A stretch of 64,000 bases of DNA from the NCBI RefSeq assembly GCF_965363235.1, contig NC_134840.1, positions 97,042,416 through 97,106,415 on the forward strand, given 5' to 3'. The position numbers and the translations under genes were made by a program. The number at the start of each line of letters is the position of its first letter. The first letter of the stretch is position 1. This document shows positions 58,313 through 64,000 of the stretch, one piece after another. The DNA is from Mytilus galloprovincialis (taxonomy: Eukaryota > Mollusca > Bivalvia > Mytilida > Mytilidae). A model generated the notes under the pieces. That model searched no databases and had not been told where the DNA came from. It worked only from the letters and a program-made list of their open reading frames with translations.

Positions 58313-59501
58313 CTGTTAAAATGTACAAATGCACAAAGAAATTAATGCATGTAAAAATCTTCTATTTTTACTCAGTTAAGTATACAGATATATGTACATA
58401 CATTTTTTTGTACATTGTACATATGTACATGTATGACTTCATGAGAGAAAAGACAAAATATTATGTCATCTGTCAGTTGATTGGCAAAGGTAATTAAATT
58501 AAACTGCTGGAAGGAAAAAAGAATATTCCTTCAGATTTGCTATAACATTTCATGGATTGTAGCATTAAATAAAACATCAGATTTACAATGTGAAGTGCAG
58601 TATAATATACGTAATTTGATTGGTTGACTAATCAGATTCTACAATAGATCAGATCTCACAAGCTGTCAATGAACAAAGTGTAGTAGTCAGCCAGGAACCA
58701 GCTTATGTAAGCCTAAGTCAATCATGTGATCAATTACATTATTAGATTTCCTCTCTCTTGGATTTTCTCTTTCCTGCTATCAATGCACAAAAAGGAAATT
58801 GACTTCCTGTGAAAATATTGACAAGAATCACATTTTGAGATTCATATTAACAGCTACTATTATCTTATGGATCTGGCCCAAATTAATCTGTCCCTAGTAG
58901 TTCATGCCCATATTCATAATATTGATTCAGCCACAATTTATGTTGATCTGGCCCATAAACAATATATATTTGACATGTAGTTTCCTTAAAAGTATACCTG
59001 ATATCAGTAAAATATTCAGTTGTACCTTGATTGGGTTGAAACAAGAACTTCAAGAAACTCTATGACTTTATCATGTTTATAGCAATTATTCATTTGTGTG
59101 TTATCATGGTTATGGGGCCAGAATGACAAAGGCGGCTGAAAAGCCTGATATTGTGTCAGATTAATTTGAGTCGAGAACAACCTATTTCTTCACTTTTTTG
59201 CTGCCACAAGTTTTTAAGGTCAAATGCCCAACAATGATGTCATTCCATAAACATGATACAAATGTACATGATGTAAATGACTTCACACTATAATGACTAT
59301 TACATTTGAGTGCCATTGAATAAAATACACTGTACAAGCTTTGGTCTTTTATTTGAAGGAGATACAGCAATGATTAAAAAGATTGCATCAGACAGCAAGA
59401 GGGTTTAATTTAAAAATACCAGAAAATCATGTGTCCAGAATGTATCTTTAAGCGTCTTTACAAGAACCCTTGCAGTAGGCAGACATTTTAACATTTTACA
59501 A
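58313..59501 (-). other. FBXO28 upstream intron, repeat-poor part
   Basis: No exon or named element recognised. No F-box exon was found on the minus strand here. Confidence 0.5.
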
Positions 59502-59732
59502 CCAGATGCTCCGCAGGGCGTAGCTTTATACGACCGCAGAGGTTGAACCCTGAATGGTTGAGGCAAGTATGGACACAACATTCAAGCTGGATTCAGCTCT
59601 AAATTTGGATTGTGATTAAATAGTTGACACAGCATAGGTTTCTGACACAGAATGAATGTGTTCTAATGAACTTAAAATTTTTGTTTTCTCTTAGAGCAAT
59701 TCACTATGCTGTTGAATATTAATCCTCTCAAA

Positions 59733-60037
59733 ACAAGAATGTGTCCTCAGTACACGAATGCCCCACTCGCACTATCATTTTCCATGTTCAGTGGACCGTG
59801 AAATTGGGGTAAAAACTCTAATTTGGCATTAAAATTAGAAAGATCATATCATAGGGGACATGTGTACTAAGTTTGAAGTCGATTGGACTTAAACTTCATC
59901 AAAAACTACCTTGACCAAAAACTTTAACCTGAAGCGGGACAGACGGACGGACGAACGGACGGACGAACGAACAGACAGACGGACGGACGCACAGACCAGA
60001 AAACATAATGCCCCTCTACTATCGTAGGTGGGGCATA
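59733..60037 (+). mobile_element. HINE-like element, family D, nested in family A
   Basis: Starts AAGAATGTGTCCTCAGTACA with ATGCCCCAC near the start, and ends with the inverse GTGGGGCAT (hairpin ATGCCCC...GGGGCAT). A GACGGACGGACGAACGG microsatellite precedes the end. About 90% like 53050-53357 by eye. Confidence 0.8.
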
Positions 60038-61110
60038 AAAATGTTTGAAGAAATTTTCTTTTTTATTTATGAAATTTCAAATGAGAAAAATTGAACCCAA
60101 TTTTTTTAATCACATCCCCCTTTCCCTTATTCCAAAACTAATCTCAATTAAAATTTCTAATGGAGTTTGCAACAATAACTACTCATTTAAATACATCATA
60201 AAATATTAAGATGTAAAAAAAACTGCTTGTTATCACTGAATGTTATTTATTATAATTTATCAGTTGGTAGTAAAAAGTGAATATACATTGTATATTGTAT
60301 ATAACAAAGATTTAAGTTGATTCTGGACAAAGAAAGATAACTCCAATTAAAAAAAAATCTTGCTATTGCACAATATTTTGCAATTAGATATTTCTTGCTT
60401 ACTATTCTGGACAAAGAAAGATAACTCTAATTAAAAAAAAATTTGCTATTTCACAATATTGTGCAATTAGATATTTCTTGCCATTGCGCAATACTGTGCA
60501 ATTGAAAAGACTTGCTTATGCACAATACTTAATATAATAATTTTAGATCCTGATTTGGACCAACTTGAAAACTGGGCCCATAATAAAAAATCTAAGTACA
60601 TTTTTGGATTCAGCATATCAAAGAACCCCAAGATTTCAATTTTTGTTGAAATCAGACTAAGTTTAATTTTGGACCCTTTGGACTTTAGTGTAGACCAATT
60701 TGAAAACAGGACCAAAAATGAAGAATCTACATACACAGTTAGATTTGGTATATCAAAGAACCCCATTTATTCAATTTTTGATGAAATCAAACAAAGTTTA
60801 ATTTTGGACCCCGATTTGGACCAACTTGAAAACTGGGCCAATAATCAAGAATCTAAGTACATTTTTAGATTCAGCATATCAAAGAACCTAACTGATTCAT
60901 TTTTTGTCAAAATCAAACTAAGTTTAATTTTGGACCCTTTGGACCTTAATGTAGACCAATTTGAAAACGGGACCAAAAGTTAAGAATCAACATACACAGT
61001 CATGACAGTTAGATTCGGCATATCAAAGAACCCCAATTATTCAATTTTGATGAAATCAAACAAAGTTTAATTTTGAACCCTTTGGACCCCTTATTCTGTT
61101 GGGACCAAAA

Positions 61111-61860
61111 CTCCCAAAATCAATACCAACCTTCCTTTTATGGTCATAAACCTTGTGTTTAAATTTCATAGATTTCTATTTACTTATACTAACGTTATGG
61201 TGCGAAAACCAAGAAAAATGCTTATTTGGGTCCCTTTTTGGCCCCTAATTCCTAAACTGTTGGGACCTAAACTCCCAAAATCAATACCAACCTTCCTTTT
61301 GTAGTCATTAACATTGTGTTTAAATTTCATTGATTTCTATTTACTTAAACTAAAGTTATTGTGTGAAAACCAAGAATAATGCTTATTTGGGCCCTTTTTT
61401 GGCCCCTAATTCCTAAACTGTTGAAACCTAAACTCCCAAAATCAATCCCAACCGTTCTTTTGTGGTCATAAACCTTGTGTCAAAATTTCATTGATTTCTA
61501 TTTACTTAAACTAAAGTTATTGTGTGAAAACCAAGAATAATGCTTATTTGGGCCCTTTTTTGGCCCCTAATTCCTAAACTGTTGAAACCTAAACTCCCAA
61601 AATCAATCCCAACCGTTCTTTTGTGGTCATAAACCTTGTGTCAAAATTTCATAGATTTCTATTAACTTAAACTAAAGTTATAGTGCGAAAACCAAGAATA
61701 TGCTTATTTGGGTCCTTTTTGGCCCCTAATTCCTAAAATGTTGGGACCAAAACTCCCAAAATCAATACCAACCTTCCTTTTGTGGTCATAAACCTTGTGT
61801 TAAAATTTCATAGATTTCCATTCACTTTTACTAAAGTTAGAGTGCGAAAACTAAAAGTAT
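61111..61860. repeat. 161-bp tandem array, five units
   Basis: CTCCCAAAATCAAT starts at 61111, 61272, 61433, 61594 and 61753, a spacing of 161, 161, 161 and 159 bp. Units include TTGGCCCCTAATTCCTAAAC and GATTTCTATTTACTTAAACT. Confidence 0.9.
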
Positions 61861-61947
61861 TCGGACGCCGGACGATGACGACGACGACGACGCCAACGTG
61901 ATAGCAATATACGACGAAAAATTTTTCAAATTTTGCGGTCGTATAAA

Positions 61948-64000
61948 AACTATAAATGAAAACAATGTGGTAAGTTAAGGAAAATTATTTATGGAATTTC
62001 AGATAAAGTTATTCTGAGTGAAACATATACATCTACAGCTACAACATAGCTTTGTGTCGTCACTTTGCTATGTTGTCACTCTAAAAGGGTACTTCGACCC
62101 ATCACTCAAGTATAAGTTTTACTTTGATGTCTTCCAACATCATAACAAATTTGTAAATAACATTTAATATAAATAGTTCCAAATTGTGCTCATAATTTAT
62201 GTATGGTGCAGTCCGGTGTATCCGCGCACCTAAGACTTATGACTTCACTTCATTCAACTGATAAAACCAATAATTGGATAATATTGTGTGAATACATTCA
62301 TAACATACTTTTATTTCATAAAATTATCAGTTTGTAGGGTTTCGCCCTCAACATTTTGTGTAATATTTGTCCAAAATTGGGGAAACCCCTGTTGTGAGAG
62401 TTCTTCCAATGTCCGGTGATTTCGTGCATGCCTTCCAAAAATAGCTTATTTTGAATAGAGGAAAGATTTGCTACTACGAAAGGTAGCTAAATTCAAACCA
62501 AACACACTGCCAGGGTGCAGAGCAAAAATTATATCAATCTGATAAAAAATTTGACTTAAAGGGAAATTCCGCGATTTTTTACTTATCATCTAATTATGTT
62601 CATCTTAACATAAAAAACACATTTGCAAAGTTTTAAATTTATATTCCTTCTAATAACGGAGAAAATCAAGTATTTGTAACGTTTTTGGTTGAATTCTCGA
62701 GTGGGTCGTGACGTATTAGCCCGATTTATTGAGTTCTGGGAAAAAATAAAATCTGTTTAACTCTTATAGCTTATCGACAATATACGTAATTAAAAGCGCT
62801 AAGCTGACGAATGGTCGTAGTTATTAATCACAATATAAGAATGAACGAAAATGAATATGCATTTACCGTTTTGTATTGATTGAATTAAACTCCTATAAAA
62901 TTATCTCTAGTAAATGTTTTTGAATAAATTTAATTAATTATTGTTGAGATTTTATTCATAAAATATTTATTGAACATTTTTACTGATATTGAACTGAAAA
63001 TATTTCAGTTCTATTTACCGTTATTGTTTTGATAATCATTTCAATGCAACTAATGTGTGAGCAGAGTGTGTATATTTTTTGTAAAGGTCACTGTATATTT
63101 CTCGGCTTGAGGTCAATTCGTTTACCTTGTAGCTATTTAGCCGCAGGTGTGAGTTCAAGCGTACACAGGTATAAATGTTGTTATTTGGAAAGGATAAACA
63201 GAAAGGATTAGAAAGATTATGATGTCACGATGTTAATACACTAAGATTTAATACACGATGAGAATAAAGATTCAATAAAAAATTGTGTAAATTAATTGAA
63301 AATAAAATTCAGATTCGTAATTCCGAAAATGTATAAAAATAAAAGGAAACAATTTTTGATTACTTTCTTATCGGCAATTGGCGTAAAGATTCAAATATTA
63401 AGTAAAAAATAGTAGTTTTAATCTTTAATAAAAACTAAATGCAATATTACCCAATTTGATATACCATTGTACATCTGTTTGATATCATTGACTTTACCGG
63501 AATTTCTTAACTTGTATTCAAATCTGGCTGTGTTTAAATGCTAATAAAACTATTGCAATTATAAAGTTTTTAATTGACAAAAAAATACAACATACAAGAT
63601 TTTTTTTTAGTTTCTTTTTAACATTTTATTCTTACATAATTAAATAATTTGACAATCATTTACACGAACTTTTTGTGAAAAAATACCAATTATCTAAGGT
63701 AAGGCATTATTTTTTTAAGGATTTTTGAGGATTTTTTTTTTTATTCTATGATAATATTTGTGCAATGTTGAACATGATAGCCGTCATCAATCCAAATAAG
63801 TAATACAGTAGTTGCAATAAAAGTTATATTTTAGTCCTGCATAACTGATATTGACGAATTTAGAAGAGTTCGTCCATTCGTTGTTCTTGAAACAATCATT
63901 ATTAGTATACATGTAAGTTTCCTGACGTATAAGAGCCATTGAGGATGAGCTCCAGAGAAAGCAGACTAGTAGCGTTTCGTTCGTTTGTTTGTTGGGAAAG
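61948..64000. other. Gene-free stretch, right edge
   Basis: AT-rich. Possible short element ends: CAGTCCGGTGTATCCGCGCA at about 62212 with a related GTCCGGTGATTTCGTGC at 62411, and AAAGGGAAATTCCGCGATTT at 62559. I could not find partner ends. No coding exon, including the missing FBXO28 F-box exon, was recognised on either strand. Confidence 0.45.

Larger units (their letters stand above)
59502..61947 (-). mobile_element. HINE-like element, family A, long copy
   Basis: 2.4 kb on the minus strand, within the presumed FBXO28 upstream intron. The 5' end is TTTATACGACCGCAAAATTT. The 3' end has TCTGCGGTCGTATAAAGC, then the hairpin, then CTGG and T. It carries two arrays: about four ~135-bp units (60540-61090) and five ~161-bp units (61111-61860), and near 61870 a GACGATGACGACGACG microsatellite. 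A family D element (59733-60037) is inserted in it. The 161-bp array is absent from the copy at 4308. Confidence 0.7.

Noticed and set aside
60555-60983. 142-residue repetitive plus-strand frame (SISKNPKISIFVEI repeats)
   Set aside because: It arises from the ~135-bp tandem units of the family A element.

Overview
The window looks like AT-rich, repeat-saturated nuclear DNA from a marine bivalve, most likely a mussel (Mytilidae). The evidence is intron-containing host genes of animal type, Penelope-like retroelements (PLEs), and several repeat families I know from bivalves. The species call is inference.

Layout. 1-14018 is a scaffold join and probable assembly problem. Bases 1-5537 recur almost unchanged at 8482-14018. 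A 100-N gap (5538-5637) follows the first copy. Bases 5638-8116 are the reverse complement of 8187-10665, forming a palindrome with 2.48-kb arms around a 70-bp spacer. One 5'-truncated PLE therefore appears three times. 14019-19300 is gene-poor. 19856-23920 holds a full-length PLE of the Naiad type (GIY-YIG nuclease before the reverse transcriptase), inserted into a ~105-bp tandem repeat. Its reading frame carries four in-frame TGA codons, each where I expect a conserved cysteine, so it looks like a selenocysteine-encoding retroelement. This is the most striking thing in the window.

Host genes. A cGAS/Mab-21-like nucleotidyltransferase lies at 29226-30500 (+). A RING/B-box/coiled-coil protein ending in a PHR domain lies at 33904-35493 (+). 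Three 3' exons of FBXO28, an SCF ubiquitin ligase subunit, lie at 55162-58312 (-); its F-box exon is not in the window. The first two would fit innate-immune families of bivalves; I see no evidence that the three genes act together.

Repeats. 35.6-62 kb is a nest of non-autonomous elements. At least four unrelated families share one architecture: short inverted ends, a 3' hairpin and, in most, an internal tandem array with a unit of 161-168 bp. Insertions of one into another give a relative order of events. A ~2-kb host segment is duplicated (42162-46370 and 49945-51965), and each copy has received different insertions. A 215-bp tract at 47361-47575 made of permuted AAAACG..CGTTTT palindromes is unexplained. 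No tRNA, rRNA, CRISPR array or LTR/virus-like element was recognised.
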